From Teichococcus aerophilus (GTDB taxonomy: Bacteria > Pseudomonadota > Alphaproteobacteria > Acetobacterales > Acetobacteraceae): a DNA stretch of 64,000 bases. The number at the start of each line of letters is the position of its first letter. The first letter of the stretch is position 1. Below the pieces are notes generated by a model. It searched no databases and was not told the origin of the DNA. It saw only the letters and a list, made by a program, of their open reading frames with translations. The position numbers were made by a program, and so were the translations under genes. Where the stretch lies: NCBI RefSeq assembly GCF_014490485.1, contig NZ_JACTVA010000008.1, forward strand, positions 79,771-143,770, given 5' to 3'. Of this stretch, positions 16,535 through 24,729 are shown piece by piece.

Positions 16535-17500
16535 ATGCTGAACCGCCGCAACCTGCTTGCCACCGCCGCCACCGGCATGGCCGGCGCCCTGGCTGCCCCG
16601 CATGTCGCCCGGGCGCAGGCCATGCCCAAGATCACCATCGGCATGTCCGGCTGGACCGGCTTCGCGCCACTGACGCTGGCCGAGCAGGCCGGCCTGTTCA
16701 AGGCCGCAGGCGTCGAGGTCGAGACCAAGTTCGTGCCGCAGCGGGAGCGCAACCTGGCCCTGGCCGCCGGCGCGCTGAACTGCGTGGTCACCACCGTGGA
16801 CACCATGATCCTCTGGGGCAGCACCATGCCGCTGGTGCAGGTGCTGGTGCTCGACAAGTCCAAGGGCGGCGACGGCATCGCCGTGCGGCCGACCATCGGC
16901 GGCTGGTCCGACATGAAGGGCAAGACCTTCGCGGTCGATGGCGCCGGCACGACGCCCTACTTCGTGCTGGCCTACATGCTGCGGGAGAACGGGCTGTCCA
17001 TCAAGGACGTGCAGACCGCGACCCTGGCGCCGCAGCCGGCCGCCCAGGCCTTCGTCGCCGGGCAGTTCGACGGCTGCTCCACCTACGAGCCCTACCTCTC
17101 CTCCATCCGCGGCATCAGCGCCACGCAGGGCCGCATCCTGGCGACGACGACGGACTATCCCTGCGTGGTGGACACCCTGGCCTTCACGCCGGATTTCGTG
17201 GCCAAGAACGAGGGCGCCGTCCGGGCCGTCATCAAGGGCTGGTACGACGCCCTGGCGATGATCAAGGCCGAGCCGGAGAAGTCGTTCGAGATCATGGGCA
17301 AGCGCGTCAACCAGTCCGGCGAGGCCTTCAAGGCCAGCGCCGCCTTCATCGAGTGGCAGGACGCCGCGATGAACAAGGCCTATGTCGGCGGCGACCTGCA
17401 GGCCTTCATGGGCAAGGCGCTGGAAGTGCAGAAGGAGGCCGCCGTCGTCCGCACCGCGCCGGACCTCGCCAAGCTGCTGGACACCCGCTTCGTCGCCTGA
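16535..17500 (+). CDS. ABC transporter substrate-binding protein, NitT/TauT family
   Basis: A 321-residue periplasmic protein, the first gene of a three-gene ABC operon. It has an export signal (MLNRRNLLATAATGMAGALA, then HVARAQA) with an N-terminal RR that could be Tat-like. The mature part ITIGMSGWTGFAPLTLAEQA, then KAAGVEVETKFVPQRERN, follows the NMT1/THI5-like pattern of nitrate, taurine and pyrimidine-precursor binding proteins. The Shine-Dalgarno GGGAGA precedes ATG 16535. The substrate cannot be read from the sequence; nitrogen or sulfur sources are typical of the family. Confidence 0.9.
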   Translation: MLNRRNLLATAATGMAGALAAPHVARAQAMPKITIGMSGWTGFAPLTLAEQAGLFKAAGVEVETKFVPQRERNLALAAGALNCVVTTVDTMILWGSTMPLVQVLVLDKSKGGDGIAVRPTIGGWSDMKGKTFAVDGAGTTPYFVLAYMLRENGLSIKDVQTATLAPQPAAQAFVAGQFDGCSTYEPYLSSIRGISATQGRILATTTDYPCVVDTLAFTPDFVAKNEGAVRAVIKGWYDALAMIKAEPEKSFEIMGKRVNQSGEAFKASAAFIEWQDAAMNKAYVGGDLQAFMGKALEVQKEAAVVRTAPDLAKLLDTRFVA

Positions 17501-17510
17501 TGCCAGAGTG

Positions 17511-18284
17511 ATGGAACCGCTCAAGCCAGTCTCCGCCGGTGCCCGGGTCGTCCTGGGCATCGGCTTCTTTGTCCTGTTCATCGGGTTGTGGGCCGCCGTC
17601 ACCTATGGCGGCGTGGTGCAGCCGCTGTTCCTCGCCTCGCCGGGCGCGGCGCTGGCGGCAGGCATCTCGCTGTTCACCGAATACAACTTCCTGGGTGACA
17701 TCGGCATGACGGTATGGCGCGTGCTGGGCGGCTTCGTGCTGGCCGCCGTCATCGCCGTGCCGCTTGGCCTGATGATGGGCGCCTACAAGGGGGTGGAGGC
17801 GTTCTTCGAGCCCTTCATCTCCTTCGCCCGCTACCTGCCGGCTTCCGCCTTCATCCCGCTGCTGATCCTGTGGGCGGGGGTGGGAGAAGCGCAGAAGCTT
17901 TCGGTCATCTTCCTCGGCAGCGTGTTCCAGATCGTCATCATGGTCGCCGTCATCGCCGGGGCCACGCGGGTGGACCTGGTGGAGGCCGCCTATACGCTGG
18001 GCGCGCGCAGCCGTGGCATCCTGCGCCGCGTCATCATCCCCTCCGCCGCGCCGCAGGTGATGGAGGCGCTGCGCCTGGTGCTCGGCTGGGCCTGGACCTA
18101 CGTCATCGTCGCCGAGCTGATCGGCGCGCAGAGCGGCATTGGCCACATGATCATGGACAGCCAGCGGCTGCTGGATACCGGGCAGATGATCTTCGGCATC
18201 GTCGTCATCGGCATCATCGGCCTGGTCACCGACTTCCTGTTCAAGGCGCTGAACCGGCGCCTGTTCCGCTGGGCGGCGCTCTGA
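17511..18284 (+). CDS. ABC transporter permease, NitT/TauT family
   Basis: A 257-residue inner-membrane permease with about six transmembrane segments. The conserved cytoplasmic loop (EAA motif) reads EAAYTLGARSRGILRRVIIP, where the ATPase docks. LGWAWTYVIVAELIGAQSGI is a strong signature of the SsuC/TauC/NrtB group. It starts 10 nt after the binding-protein stop, and its TGA overlaps the ATG of the ATPase gene by one base, so the three genes form one translationally coupled operon. Confidence 0.93.
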   Translation: MEPLKPVSAGARVVLGIGFFVLFIGLWAAVTYGGVVQPLFLASPGAALAAGISLFTEYNFLGDIGMTVWRVLGGFVLAAVIAVPLGLMMGAYKGVEAFFEPFISFARYLPASAFIPLLILWAGVGEAQKLSVIFLGSVFQIVIMVAVIAGATRVDLVEAAYTLGARSRGILRRVIIPSAAPQVMEALRLVLGWAWTYVIVAELIGAQSGIGHMIMDSQRLLDTGQMIFGIVVIGIIGLVTDFLFKALNRRLFRWAAL

Positions 18285-19075
18285 TGGTCCTGACCATTCG
18301 CGGGCTGACCCGCACCTTCCCCGGCCAGGGCCGCACCGCGCCGACCCTGGCCCTGCAGCCGACGGACCTGGACGTCGCGCCCGGCGAGTTCGTCTCCATC
18401 CTCGGCCCGTCAGGCTGCGGCAAGTCCACCCTGCTGCGCATCGTCGCTGGGCTGGACCGGCCGAGCGGTGGCACCGTAACCCTTGGCGGCCGGCAGGTGA
18501 CCGGGCCAGGGCCGGACCGTGGCATGGTGTTCCAGTCCTACACCTTGTTCCCCTGGCTGACGGTGCGGCAGAACATCGAGTTCGGCCTGCGGGAGCGGAA
18601 GCTGCCGGAGGCGCAGATCCGCGAGATCTCGGAGAAGTTCATCGCCCGCACCGGGCTGCGGGGGTTCGAGAACCACTGGCCGCGCCAGCTCTCCGGCGGC
18701 ATGCAGCAGCGCACCGCCCTGGCCCGCGCCCTGGCCAACGACCCCGAGATTCTGCTGCTGGACGAGCCCTTCGGCGCGCTGGACCACCAGACGCGGGAGC
18801 TGATGCAGGAGTTGCTGCTGGAAGTGTGGGGCGCCGACAGCCCGGAAGCCCGCAAGACCGTGCTGTTCGTCACCCACGATATCGACGAAGCCATCTTCCT
18901 GGCCAACCGCGTGCTGGTGATGTCCGCCCGCCCGGGCCGGGTGAAGGCGGAAGTGCCGGTGCCCCTGCCCTACCCGCGCGACTGGACGGTGAAGACCAGC
19001 CCGGTCTTCGCCGAGTTGAAAGCCCGGCTGATGGCGGAAATCCGCGAGGAAGTCCGCAAGGCCGCGATCGGCTGA
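18284..19075 (+). CDS. ABC transporter ATP-binding protein, NitT/TauT family
   Basis: A 263-residue ATPase. Walker A GPSGCGKSTLLR (near residue 40), signature RQLSGGMQQRTALARAL and Walker B EILLLDEPFGALDHQTRE, with the H-loop VLFVTHDIDEAIFLANRV, are all intact. This composition matches SsuB/TauB/NrtD-type ATPases. It completes the operon that begins at 16535, and a strong hairpin follows five bases after the stop codon. Confidence 0.94.
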   Translation: MVLTIRGLTRTFPGQGRTAPTLALQPTDLDVAPGEFVSILGPSGCGKSTLLRIVAGLDRPSGGTVTLGGRQVTGPGPDRGMVFQSYTLFPWLTVRQNIEFGLRERKLPEAQIREISEKFIARTGLRGFENHWPRQLSGGMQQRTALARALANDPEILLLDEPFGALDHQTRELMQELLLEVWGADSPEARKTVLFVTHDIDEAIFLANRVLVMSARPGRVKAEVPVPLPYPRDWTVKTSPVFAELKARLMAEIREEVRKAAIG

Positions 19076-19079
19076 GGCA

Positions 19080-19114
19080 GCGGGGCCGGGGAGCATGATC
19101 CCCCGGCCCCGCTT
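19080..19114 (+). terminator. Strong hairpin after the ABC operon
   Basis: A perfect 12-bp stem, GCGGGGCCGGGG (19080-19091) and its complement (19101-19112), with a 9-nt loop. Only two T residues follow, so termination may be less efficient than at a canonical site, but the position fits the end of the operon. Confidence 0.65.
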
Positions 19115-19163
19115 CCTGCGCGCCCCCTGGACGCCACGCGAGGCCTCCCCCACTCTCGCCCCC

Positions 19164-19937
19164 ATGCCGATTTCCGATTCGATCCCCCGCGTCGCCCTCG
19201 TCACCGGCGGCGCCCGCCGGCTGGGCCGCGCCAGCGCCCTGGCCCTGGCCGGCGCTGGCTTCGACATCGCCATCCATCACCGGGATAGCCGGGAGGACGC
19301 GGAAGCGACCTGCCAGGCCGTGCAGGCACTGGGCCGCCGTGCCGTGATGCTGCACGCCGACCTGGCGGCGGAGGCCGAGGTGGCACGGCTGATCCCGGAT
19401 GCCACGGCGGCGCTGGGGCCGGTCGGCGTGCTGCTCAATAACGCCTCCACGTTCGAGCGGGATGAGTGGCACGACGCGACCCGCGAGAGCTGGGACCTAC
19501 ATATCGAGCCCAACCTGCGCGCACCTTTCGTGTTGATGCAGGCCATGGCCACCGCGCTGCCGGAACACGCCACCGGCGTCGTCATCAACATGCTGGACCA
19601 GCGTGTGTGGTCCCTGACGCCGCATTTCGTCAGCTACACCGTCTCCAAGGCCGCGCTGTGGGCGCTGACCCAGAGCATGGCGCTGGCGCTGGCGCCGCGC
19701 ATCCGCGTCAATGGCATCGGTCCCGGCCCGGCCATGCCGAGCACGCGGCAAAGCCCGGAACACTTCGCCCAGCAATGCGCCAGCGTGCCGCTGGAGCACG
19801 GCACCAGCGCGGCCGAGGTGGCCGAAGCCGTGCTGGCCATCCTGCGCCTGCCGGCGATGACGGGGCAGATGATCGCGCTGGATGGCGGCCAGCACTTGCA
19901 ATGGGCCCCCTCCCAGGGGCAAAGCCTGCCGGAATGA
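19164..19937 (+). CDS. SDR oxidoreductase, pteridine-reductase/FolM-like
   Basis: A 257-residue short-chain dehydrogenase. The nucleotide-binding motif reads LVTGGARRLGRASA, the TGxxxRxG form typical of pteridine reductase PTR1 and FolM rather than the usual TGxxxGIG, which supports NADPH use. NNAS, the catalytic YTVSK and the C-terminal GQMIALDGGQHL are present. Its stop overlaps the start of folB (ATGA), so a reduced-pterin role such as dihydromonapterin or dihydropteridine reduction is a reasonable inference. ATG 19164 was chosen because homology starts there; an upstream in-frame ATG at 19095 would add 23 unlikely residues across the terminator region. Confidence 0.82.
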   Translation: MPISDSIPRVALVTGGARRLGRASALALAGAGFDIAIHHRDSREDAEATCQAVQALGRRAVMLHADLAAEAEVARLIPDATAALGPVGVLLNNASTFERDEWHDATRESWDLHIEPNLRAPFVLMQAMATALPEHATGVVINMLDQRVWSLTPHFVSYTVSKAALWALTQSMALALAPRIRVNGIGPGPAMPSTRQSPEHFAQQCASVPLEHGTSAAEVAEAVLAILRLPAMTGQMIALDGGQHLQWAPSQGQSLPE

Positions 19938-20335
19938 TCAGCTACACTCCCGATGCCGCCTCCGGCCTGCGGCGGGTCTTCATCCGTGGCCTCGACGTGC
20001 AGGCGCGCCTGGGCATCTACCCGCATGAGGAAGCGCCGCAACGCGTCCTCATCGATATCGAGTTGCTGGTTCGGGACGACGCGGCGCCGCATGGCACCGG
20101 CGCGGACCGGCTGGACCGGGTGGTGGATTACGAGGCCGTGGTGAAGCGCGCCCGCGCCACCGCGACCGGCGAGCATGTCCGCCTGGCCGAGACCCTGGCC
20201 GAGCGGATCGCCCTGGGAGCGCTGAAGGACCTGCGGGTGCTGAAGGTGCGGGTGACAGTGGAGAAGCCCGAGGCCTTCGCCGACGTGACCGGTGTCGGCG
20301 TGACCGTTGAGCGCGTGCGGCAGTTGACATCGTGA
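19934..20335 (+). CDS. folB: Dihydroneopterin aldolase
   Basis: A 133-residue enzyme of the folate pathway that converts 7,8-dihydroneopterin to 6-hydroxymethyl-dihydropterin and glycolaldehyde. The sequence RVFIRGLDVQARLGIYPHEE, then DRVVDYEAVVKRA and LAETLAERIALGAL, follows the FolB fold, including the substrate-binding Glu after GIYPHE. VRVTVEKPEAFADVTGVGV near the C-terminus is the second signature. The ATG overlaps the TGA of the SDR gene. The DnaA-box-rich non-coding region begins directly after it. Confidence 0.92.
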   Translation: MISYTPDAASGLRRVFIRGLDVQARLGIYPHEEAPQRVLIDIELLVRDDAAPHGTGADRLDRVVDYEAVVKRARATATGEHVRLAETLAERIALGALKDLRVLKVRVTVEKPEAFADVTGVGVTVERVRQLTS

Positions 20336-20344
20336 AATCATCCA

Positions 20345-20377
20345 CCGCGGCAAAATACTGGCGCGGCTGAGTTTTTT
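20345..20377 (+). terminator. Possible terminator after folB
   Basis: CCGCG (20345) pairs with CGCGG (20362), followed after five bases by six T residues (20372-20377). The stem is short and the loop long (12 nt), so this is a weak candidate. Confidence 0.4.
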
Positions 20378-20492
20378 CACTGAACCGTCATCTGGGGCTT
20401 GACAGGCCCGGGCCCTTGAAATCGCAAGGTTCTTCGTGAAAACAATAGGTTACGTATTTGCCCAAACTCTGGGCAACATTGTGTAACGGGCA

Positions 20493-20547
20493 GATGACAG
20501 CCGTTTTCCGGCGTTGGCCCACCTGTCCTCCACAGAGTTTTCCACAG
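20493..20547 (+). repeat. 55-bp module, copy 1
   Basis: Begins GATGACAGCCGTTTTCCGGC and ends in CTCCACAGAGTTTTCCACAG. It matches the copy at 21140 at 46 of 55 positions by my count, and contains the left arm of palindrome A. Confidence 0.8.
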
Positions 20548-20560
20548 CTTCGGTGAACAA
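20538..20560. repeat. DnaA-box palindrome A
   Basis: TTTTCCAC, 7-nt spacer, GTGAACAA. One arm differs from the DnaA consensus TTATCCACA at one core base; the other arm is the most degenerate of the set. Confidence 0.6.
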
Positions 20561-20699
20561 CTCCCGCCCTTCGGGCAGCGCTTCGATGTTGCGGAAGCGT
20601 GGCGTCTTCCTGCCCGCATCCTGAGCACAGGCGGTGTGCGGCGGCGGCGGCAGACTATCCCCGCTGGTGGTGCGGCTTACCGGTGAGGTACCCACAGAC

Positions 20700-20722
20700 C
20701 TATCCACGAAATCGGTGGACAA
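20700..20722. repeat. DnaA-box palindrome B
   Basis: CTATCCAC, 7-nt spacer, GTGGACAA. It shares 19 of 22 interior positions with palindrome C. Confidence 0.65.
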
Positions 20723-20898
20723 CTCCCAGGCCGGCCCGAGCGCCGACCAAGCCCTCATGCCGATCCGCGAGCCATGCATCGAATGCATGATGCCATGCCC
20801 GGACGGGGCCGGCCCGGTGAAGGCAGCCTTATGCGCTCCGAGGATACGCGTGGTGAAAACAGGGGCTCTTTCCGATCCCCCCGTCCCTGCCCACATTC

Positions 20899-20921
20899 TT
20901 ATCCACTGAAACGGTGGACAA
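20899..20921. repeat. DnaA-box palindrome C
   Basis: TTATCCAC, 7-nt spacer, GTGGACAA. The left arm with its next base (TTATCCACT) is one mismatch from the Escherichia coli consensus TTATCCACA, the best single box in the region. Confidence 0.7.
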
Positions 20922-21139
20922 GATTTCGCTTGGTGGAGTCCCAAAACCTGCTTCGAGCTGGCCAAAACCGGCCCATTGCCACAATTCATCCACCGCCGCC
21001 CGGCACCGCCTGAAAGCGACCTTTCGTCAATGGAAATGCTGCACTTGACGGCCCGTTGCACGGAAGGAAACTTCTATCTTGTTGATTTTGTTCGCTTCAT
21101 CCTTATGCTCAAACCGTAAGCATTGTCGTATGAATGGCG

Positions 21140-21194
21140 GATGACAGCCATTTTCCGGCCATTGCCCCCGTGCGCTCCACAGAGTTGTCCACAG
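21140..21194 (+). repeat. 55-bp module, copy 2
   Basis: Begins GATGACAGCCATTTTCCGGC and ends in CTCCACAGAGTTGTCCACAG. It is the second copy of the module at 20493, 647 bp away in the same orientation, and contains the left arm of palindrome D. Confidence 0.8.
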
Positions 21195-21207
21195 GCCCCG
21201 TGGAAAA
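21185..21207. repeat. DnaA-box palindrome D
   Basis: TTGTCCAC, 7-nt spacer, GTGGAAAA. The left box reads TTGTCCACA in full, a recognised DnaA-box variant. Confidence 0.65.
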
Positions 21208-21255
21208 GCCTAGCAACCCCTTGAGCCAGCTTGCTGTGCGTGATTGATCCTGCCC

Positions 21256-23376
21256 ATGTCCGCCCCTGACTCCCCCCCTGCCCCCGGCCTCTCCTCCGAC
21301 GAAACGGGGGAAGCCTCGCCCATCCAGGGCGTCGCGGTGATCGAGGCGGCGCTGGTCCACATGCCGGCGGCGCCGGGCGTGTACCGCATGCTCGATGCCA
21401 AGGGGGATGCCCTCTATGTCGGCAAGGCGCGCAACCTGAAGAAGCGCGTCGTCGCCTATACGCAGATCGGGCGGCTGCCGGAGCGGCTGCGCCGCATGGT
21501 CTCCGGCACCCGCAAGATGGAGATCGTGACCACGGGCAGCGAGGCAGAGGCGCTGCTGCTGGAGGCCAACCTGATCAAGCGGCTGCGGCCGCGCTACAAC
21601 ATCGTCCTGCGGGACGACAAATCCTATCCGTGGCTGCTGCTGACGGAGGACCACGACTACCCGATGATCGGCAAGCACCGGGGCGAGAAGCGGAAGGGCG
21701 CCAGCTACTTCGGCCCCTTCGCCAGCGCCTGGGCCGTCAACCAGACCATCACGGCCCTGCAGCGCGTGTTCCTGCTGCGCTCCTGCCGGGACACGGTGTT
21801 CTCGGCGCGGGACCGGCCCTGCCTGCTCTACCAGATCAAGCGCTGCTCGGCCCCCTGCGTGGACCGCATCAGCAAGGACGACTATGCCGGGTTGATCAAG
21901 CAAGCGAAGCAGTTCCTCTCCGGCGAGACACCCAGCATCCAGAAGAACCTGGCCGCCGAGATGGAACAGGCGGCCGAGGCGCTGGAGTTCGAGCGTGCGG
22001 CCAGCATCCGGGACCGCATCCGGGGCCTGACGCATATCCAGGGGCAGAACAGCATCAACCTGGAAGGCGTGGGCGATGCCGACGTGGTGGCGCTGCACCA
22101 GCTGGCCGGGCAGTCCTGCGTCCAGGTGTTCTTCTTCCGCGGCGGCCGCAACAACGGCAACCGCAGCTTCTTCCCCAGCCACGCCAAGGATGACGCGGCA
22201 CCGGACGAGGTCCTGACCGCCTTCCTCTCCCAGCTCTATGACGACCTGCCGCCGCCGCCGCTGGTGCTGCTCTCCCACGACCTGCCCGAGGCCGGGCTGA
22301 TCGGGGAGGCGCTGAGCATCAAGGCGGGACGCAAGGTGGAGCTGCACCGGCCGCAGCGCGGCGAGAAGCGCGCCGCCGTGGACCACGCCGCGACCAACGC
22401 GCGGGAGGCGCTGGAACGCCACCTGGCCGAGAGCACTGCCCAGGGCGCCCTGCTGGACGGCGTCGCCACCCTGTTCGACCTGCCGGAACCGCCGAAGCGG
22501 ATCGAGATCTACGACAACAGCCATATCCAGGGCAGCAACGCCTATGGCGTGATGGTTGTCGCCGGGCCGGACGGCTTCATGAAAGGTGCCTACCGCAAAT
22601 ACGCCATCCGGGGCGAGAGCGGGCTGGTGCGGAACCCGCGTGGCACCCCCCAGGCCGCGCCGCTGGAAGGCGGCGGCATCGTCAGCGCCGAGGATGGCGA
22701 GGTGGTGATGCTGCCCGGCATGGGCGAAGGCCGCTCCCCCCTGCCCGGCACCATCGGCCAGGCACCGGCCAGGCCGCCCCGCGCCGGCGGCGGCTCCCGT
22801 GCCGCCAGTGGCGGCGGCGACGATTTCGCGATGATGCGGGAGGTGTTCGAACGGCGCTTCGGCAAGGCGCTGAAGGAGGACCCGACGCGGGATGGCGAGG
22901 GCTGGCCGGATTTGGTGCTGATCGATGGCGGCGCCGGCCAGCTTTCCTCCGCCCGCGCGGTCATGGCGGAGCTGGGGCTGGAGGACCTGCCGATGGTCGC
23001 CGTGGCCAAGGGGCCGGACCGCGATGCGGGGCGCGAATGGTTCTACCGGGAAGGCCATGCGCCGATCCAGCTCCCGCCACGCGACCCGGTGCTGTACTAC
23101 CTGCAACGGCTGCGGGACGAGGCGCACCGCTTCGCCATCACCACCCACCGCGCCGGCCGTTCCAAAAGTTTAACGCGCAGCGAGTTGGACGAGATCCCCG
23201 GCGTCGGTTCCGCCATCAAGCGGCGGCTGCTGAACCATTTCGGCTCTGCCCGCGGGGTGCGGCAGGCCGGGTTGAGCGACCTGAACAACTGCCCAGGCAT
23301 CGGTCCGGCGATGGCGACCCGCATCCATGAGCATTTCCACCCTGGCGCAAGCGGGCCGAATTCGGCAAAGGGCTGA
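21256..23376 (+). CDS. uvrC: Excinuclease ABC subunit C
   Basis: The nuclease of nucleotide excision repair, which makes both incisions around a lesion bound by UvrB. The 706-residue protein shows, in order, the GIY-YIG domain ([20 protein letters not shown], residues about 37-60), a Cys-rich stretch ([10 protein letters not shown]), the UvrB-interacting UVR motif ([15 protein letters not shown]), the UvrC RNaseH-like nuclease region with [19 protein letters not shown] and [11 protein letters not shown], and a C-terminal helix-hairpin-helix pair ([26 protein letters not shown]). A Gly/Ala/Pro-rich insert of about 60 residues (near 470-520) lengthens it beyond the usual 600-620. The ATG at 21256 was preferred to a TTG at 21244. 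Confidence 0.96.
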   Translation: MSAPDSPPAPGLSSDETGEASPIQGVAVIEAALVHMPAAPGVYRMLDAKGDALYVGKARNLKKRVVAYTQIGRLPERLRRMVSGTRKMEIVTTGSEAEALLLEANLIKRLRPRYNIVLRDDKSYPWLLLTEDHDYPMIGKHRGEKRKGASYFGPFASAWAVNQTITALQRVFLLRSCRDTVFSARDRPCLLYQIKRCSAPCVDRISKDDYAGLIKQAKQFLSGETPSIQKNLAAEMEQAAEALEFERAASIRDRIRGLTHIQGQNSINLEGVGDADVVALHQLAGQSCVQVFFFRGGRNNGNRSFFPSHAKDDAAPDEVLTAFLSQLYDDLPPPPLVLLSHDLPEAGLIGEALSIKAGRKVELHRPQRGEKRAAVDHAATNAREALERHLAESTAQGALLDGVATLFDLPEPPKRIEIYDNSHIQGSNAYGVMVVAGPDGFMKGAYRKYAIRGESGLVRNPRGTPQAAPLEGGGIVSAEDGEVVMLPGMGEGRSPLPGTIGQAPARPPRAGGGSRAASGGGDDFAMMREVFERRFGKALKEDPTRDGEGWPDLVLIDGGAGQLSSARAVMAELGLEDLPMVAVAKGPDRDAGREWFYREGHAPIQLPPRDPVLYYLQRLRDEAHRFAITTHRAGRSKSLTRSELDEIPGVGSAIKRRLLNHFGSARGVRQAGLSDLNNCPGIGPAMATRIHEHFHPGASGPNSAKG

Positions 23377-23400
23377 GGCAGAGCGTGATAGGGTACTGGC

Positions 23401-24012
23401 TTGCCGACTGATCTGCCCAACCTGCTGACCATCTCCCGCATCGCCGCGATCCCGCTGCTGGTGCTGCTGGCGGCGCTTCGCACGCCGGTTGGGGATGCCG
23501 CGGCCTGCGCCGTCTTCGCCATCGCCGCCATCACCGACTATTTCGACGGCAAGATCGCGCGGGAGCGGAAGCTGATCTCCGCCTTTGGCCGCATGCTGGA
23601 CCCGATCGCGGACAAGCTGCTGGTCGGCTCCGCGCTGATGCTGCTGGCGGGGCTGGAGCGGCTTTCCCCGCTCGGCCTGCTGCCCGCCATCGTCATCCTG
23701 CTGCGGGAGATCCTGGTCTCCGGCCTGCGCGAGTTCCTGGCCGGGCTGTCCGTCGGCCTGCCGGTGACGCGGCTGGCGAAGTGGAAGACCGGCATGCAGA
23801 TGGCGGCGCTCGGCACCCTGCTGGCCGGCGATACCGGCGCGCGGGTGCTGGGCCTCGGCTTCCTGCCGGTCAGCATGCTGGGGGAGGCCATGCTCTGGGC
23901 CGCCGCCGTGCTCACCCTGGTCACTGGCTGGGACTACCTGCGGGCCGGCCTGCGCCATGCGGAGGAGCAGGATGTCGCCCGCTCCGCCGGGGAAAACCTG
24001 CCGCCTTCGTAG
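23401..24012 (+). CDS. pgsA: CDP-diacylglycerol-glycerol-3-phosphate 3-phosphatidyltransferase
   Basis: The committed enzyme of phosphatidylglycerol synthesis, an integral inner-membrane protein of 203 residues. The CDP-alcohol phosphatidyltransferase motif D-x2-DG-x2-AR-x8-G-x3-D-x3-D is intact as DYFDGKIARE followed by FGRMLDPIADK. The N-terminus PTDLPNLLTISRIAAIPLLV and the block ILLREILVSGLREFLA are typical of PgsA. The start is a TTG at 23401, 24 nt after uvrC; the uvrC-pgsA pairing recurs in many bacteria. A hairpin follows within a few bases of the stop. Confidence 0.95.
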   Translation: MPTDLPNLLTISRIAAIPLLVLLAALRTPVGDAAACAVFAIAAITDYFDGKIARERKLISAFGRMLDPIADKLLVGSALMLLAGLERLSPLGLLPAIVILLREILVSGLREFLAGLSVGLPVTRLAKWKTGMQMAALGTLLAGDTGARVLGLGFLPVSMLGEAMLWAAAVLTLVTGWDYLRAGLRHAEEQDVARSAGENLPPS

Positions 24013-24014
24013 GC

Positions 24015-24036
24015 CCGCATCTTGAGGGAGATGCGG
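24015..24036 (+). terminator. Hairpin after pgsA
   Basis: CCGCATCT and AGATGCGG form a perfect 8-bp stem with a 6-nt loop starting two bases after the stop codon. No T-run follows. Confidence 0.45.
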
Positions 24037-24101
24037 CGCGACCGCATCTTCATCGCAGGGGCGGTTCCGCGCCGGAACGCAACGCCCACGCCTTTGTTAA
24101 T

Positions 24102-24147
24102 CGCATGATTGGCGCTTCCCGGTGTTTCCACCGCAAGCGATCATGCG
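24102..24147 (-). repeat. REP-like palindrome, copy 2
   Basis: CGCATGAT and ATCATGCG form the outer arms; read on the minus strand the interior CGGTGGAAACACCG matches the family core. It lies between pgsA and the lipoprotein gene. Confidence 0.65.
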
Positions 24148-24176
24148 CTGGAATTCTCGTTTGTCAGGAGTCGATA

Positions 24177-24725
24177 ATGGGCAAGCCCCGGATGGCGTTG
24201 CGGTTGACGGCAGTGGGCGCCCTGGCGGCGTTGGCCGCCTGTGCCGGCCGCCCGTTGGAAGCACCGGTGGACAGCCTGACGGTGGCCCGCGTGATGGGGC
24301 AGCCGGTCGAGGTCGATCCGCTGCTGCCGGTTGCCGGCAGCGTCTGGCCGAGCGCATCGGATGAAGAGCGCCGCGGCACCATCGGCAACCCCGATGCGGT
24401 GATCCGGCCGGACCAGCAGAATGACCGGCCGCCGCCGCTGCGCCGGGGCAGTTCCACCCCGCCGGCCCTGCCGCCGGTGACGGATGCCTATCCCGGCCTG
24501 CGCCAGCCGGCGCCGCCGCCCGCCCCGGTCTATGCCCCGCCCGCCCGTGCCGATGGCCGCGTGATCCCAACGCCGCAAGGCCCGGCCATCACCACCGGCG
24601 GTGGCCCCGGCTACGCCACCTACACGACACCGGACGGTGCCACCGGCATCGCCGTGCCCCAGGGCTCCACCACGACGCTGATGGATGCCGATGGCCGCGT
24701 GCGGCAGGTCCCGACGCCGCGCTGA
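24177..24725 (+). CDS. Proline-rich putative lipoprotein
   Basis: A 182-residue protein I do not recognise. It has a lipoprotein signal peptide (MGKPRMALRL, hydrophobic stretch, lipobox LAAC with the Cys near residue 22), so it is probably anchored in the envelope. The mature part is low-complexity: a segment VDPLLPVAGSVWPSASDEER followed by Pro-, Gly- and Thr-rich sequence (PAPPPAPVYAPPA), with no enzymatic motif. A good ribosome-binding site (CAGGAG) precedes ATG 24177. It sits between pgsA and moaD and may be co-transcribed with the moa genes, but no functional link is apparent. Confidence 0.65.
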   Translation: MGKPRMALRLTAVGALAALAACAGRPLEAPVDSLTVARVMGQPVEVDPLLPVAGSVWPSASDEERRGTIGNPDAVIRPDQQNDRPPPLRRGSSTPPALPPVTDAYPGLRQPAPPPAPVYAPPARADGRVIPTPQGPAITTGGGPGYATYTTPDGATGIAVPQGSTTTLMDADGRVRQVPTPR

Positions 24726-24729
24726 CGCC

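Larger units (their letters stand above)
20336..21255. other. Non-coding DnaA-box-rich region, candidate origin or DnaA-binding locus
   Basis: About 920 bases without a credible gene between folB and uvrC. It contains four 23-bp imperfect palindromes whose 8-base arms match the DnaA box (TTATCCAC/GTGGACAA type) with a constant 7-nt spacer. Two AT-rich edges flank them (20340-20480, and 21066-21132 where T runs such as TTGTTGATTTTGTTCG occur), unusual in this GC-rich window. A 55-bp module at 20493 is repeated at 21140, and one GANTC site (GAGTC, 20936) is present. These are hallmarks of a replication origin, but no dnaA, hemE or parAB gene is in the window. Alternatives are a DnaA-titration site or a plasmid-derived origin remnant. 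Open frames across it on both strands have no recognisable homology. Confidence 0.55.

Noticed and set aside
20450..21061. A 203-codon minus-strand frame within the DnaA-box region
   Set aside because: It would be coding across direct repeats and palindromes, has no good ribosome-binding site and no family resemblance. Its apparent similarity to the end of another antisense frame is explained by the 55-bp DNA repeat.
21109..23148. A long open frame antisense to uvrC (about 680 codons)
   Set aside because: It mirrors the third-position GC bias of uvrC, has no recognisable domain, and its composition is the His/Gln/Arg/Ala-rich pattern of antisense shadows.
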